In this document: piece after piece, positions 14,820-15,309 of the stretch
Numbering within the stretch: position 1 is the stretch's first letter
Layout: each line of letters opens with the position of its first letter
Assembly (NCBI GenBank): GCA_019118725.1
Contig: DWYO01000165.1
Coordinates: forward strand, 1 to 15,309
Reading direction: 5' to 3'
DNA length: 15,309 nucleotides
From: Candidatus Parabacteroides intestinavium
GTDB lineage: Bacteria > Bacteroidota > Bacteroidia > Bacteroidales > Tannerellaceae
The notes under the pieces: generated by a model
Seen by the model: the letters and a program-made list of their open reading frames with translations, nothing else
What the model was told of the DNA's origin: nothing
Databases searched by the model: none
Translations under genes and position numbers: made by a program

Positions 14820-15223
14820 TTCGGCCAGGAACGGAGATACTGAAGCTGTTTCTCCGTTACCACCTCCTGCTCATAAAACTTTGGGTCGGGCTCCAGCAGC
14901 AAGGCGGTTCCGGTCTCCTCATTGTTCACCTTCGTGCTAAACCAGTAGGAGTTGAACTCGGCTTCTTTGTACACTATCTTCCCCGCTGCTGCAGCGTGAT
15001 CCGCACACCCGATGTCCGAACCGATACTCTCCACGGCATCGCTGATACCGAGCATAGACACCCCTTCCCACGTGATGAACGCCTTACTTGCTAAATATTG
15101 AATAGAATATTTTTCCATAATATTTAGCAATCATTCGAAGACAAGTAGGGCCACAATCCGTAAATAAGAAGGAAAATTCTTTTCGTTTTTGAATAAGCTG
15201 TATTTATTCAAATTTGAGACCAT
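14804..15223 (-). pseudogene. Remnant of a peptidase-C39 ABC exporter (double-glycine peptide transporter)
   Basis: Three frames joined give a C39 domain. From ATG 15223: MVSNLNKYSLFKNEKNFPSY, the usual FPxY opening. Then, in another frame from 15158, DCGPTCLRMIAKYYGK, the catalytic-Cys box of the family. Then from about 15109, YSIQYLASKAFITWEGVSML and GISDAVESIG, then (D)IGCADHAAAAGKIVYKEAEF and STKVNNEETGTALLLEPDPKFYEQE. Intact proteins continue into six membrane helices and an ATPase domain (about 700 residues); here the frame stops at 14804. The Gln before the Cys box and the block with the catalytic His are missing. The domain cleaves double-glycine leaders of bacteriocin-like peptides during export, so this copy is dead. 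The open frame 14804-15118 (ATG 15118, 104 codons) can be mistaken for an intact hypothetical gene. Confidence 0.82.
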
Positions 15224-15273
15224 AAGAATTAAGTTGTTAAACAATAGAATCAAATAATATTTTAGAGAATTAA

Positions 15274-15309
15274 ATGTCTAAAGTTTTATTACTTGTTCCG
15301 CATAAACTT
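15274..15309 (+). CDS. Partial CDS running off the right edge
   Basis: ATG at 15274 opens twelve codons reading MSKVLLLVPHKL to the last base of the window. A short hydrophobic beta-strand straight after the start is typical of Rossmann-like or cobalamin-binding domains (for example B12-binding radical SAM proteins) and of some glycosyltransferases, but twelve residues cannot decide. It is divergent from the exporter remnant, with 50 bases between the two ATGs. No clear TAnnTTTG promoter is visible in that gap. Confidence 0.4.
   Translation, partial: MSKVLLLVPHKL

Noticed and set aside
15188..15212. Perfect 9-bp inverted repeat TTTGAATAA / TTATTCAAA with a 7-nt loop
   Set aside because: Too AT-rich to be a convincing terminator, and it falls inside the former coding start of the exporter; may be chance.
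1..15309. tRNA or rRNA genes, CRISPR arrays, insertion sequences, integrase sites
   Set aside because: I saw no direct-repeat/spacer pattern, no transposase-like frame with inverted ends and no tRNA-like cloverleaf in the intergenic stretches.

Overview
The window looks like chromosomal DNA from a Bacteroidales bacterium, most probably Parabacteroides or a close relative. The basis is the proteins (a PASTA–RluA–Ddl–acyltransferase run, a six-domain S1, plugless TonB-receptor-like barrels, GLUG repeats), the frequent lack of Shine-Dalgarno sequences, and repeated promoters of the Bacteroidetes type (TTG/TTTG, about 19-20 nt, TAnnTTTG). The genus is inference; no rRNA or other marker is present.

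Layout. 1-640: a small secreted protein (+) facing a terminator that serves the converging gene. 638-2560: on the minus strand, a small outer-membrane barrel, a GLUG-repeat surface protein that has lost its 5' end, and a possible 52-residue protein. 2567-6932: on the plus strand, rpmH with its own promoter and terminator, then a tight operon of a PASTA membrane protein, an RluD-type pseudouridine synthase, D-Ala-D-Ala ligase and a PlsC-like acyltransferase, closed by a strong hairpin. 6939-9600: on the minus strand, a phosphoglycolate-phosphatase-like HAD enzyme and rpsA, each with its own promoter. 9653-14549: a minus-strand operon of a 998-residue TPR protein followed by a plugless outer-membrane barrel. 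14639-15223: debris of a peptide-export system. 15274 to the right edge: the first codons of a divergent gene.

The core genes serve translation (L34, S1, 23S rRNA modification), cell-wall precursor synthesis (Ddl, with the PASTA protein as a possible muropeptide-binding partner) and lipid metabolism. The TPR/barrel pair is probably an envelope machine of unknown function.

The main hidden signal is at 14639-15223 on the minus strand. The 104-residue ORF there is not an ordinary small protein. Read across frames, it is the remains of a peptidase-C39 (double-glycine leader) ABC exporter, joined directly to the last ~60 residues of its HlyD-type membrane-fusion partner. I count five separate lesions: loss of the catalytic Gln region with a frame change, a frameshift after the Cys box, an in-frame deletion over the catalytic His, a large deletion removing the ABC transporter body and most of HlyD, and a 4-bp tandem duplication in the HlyD tail. 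It is therefore a relic of a lost bacteriocin/RiPP-type secretion locus. I found no convincing intact undescribed system in the window.
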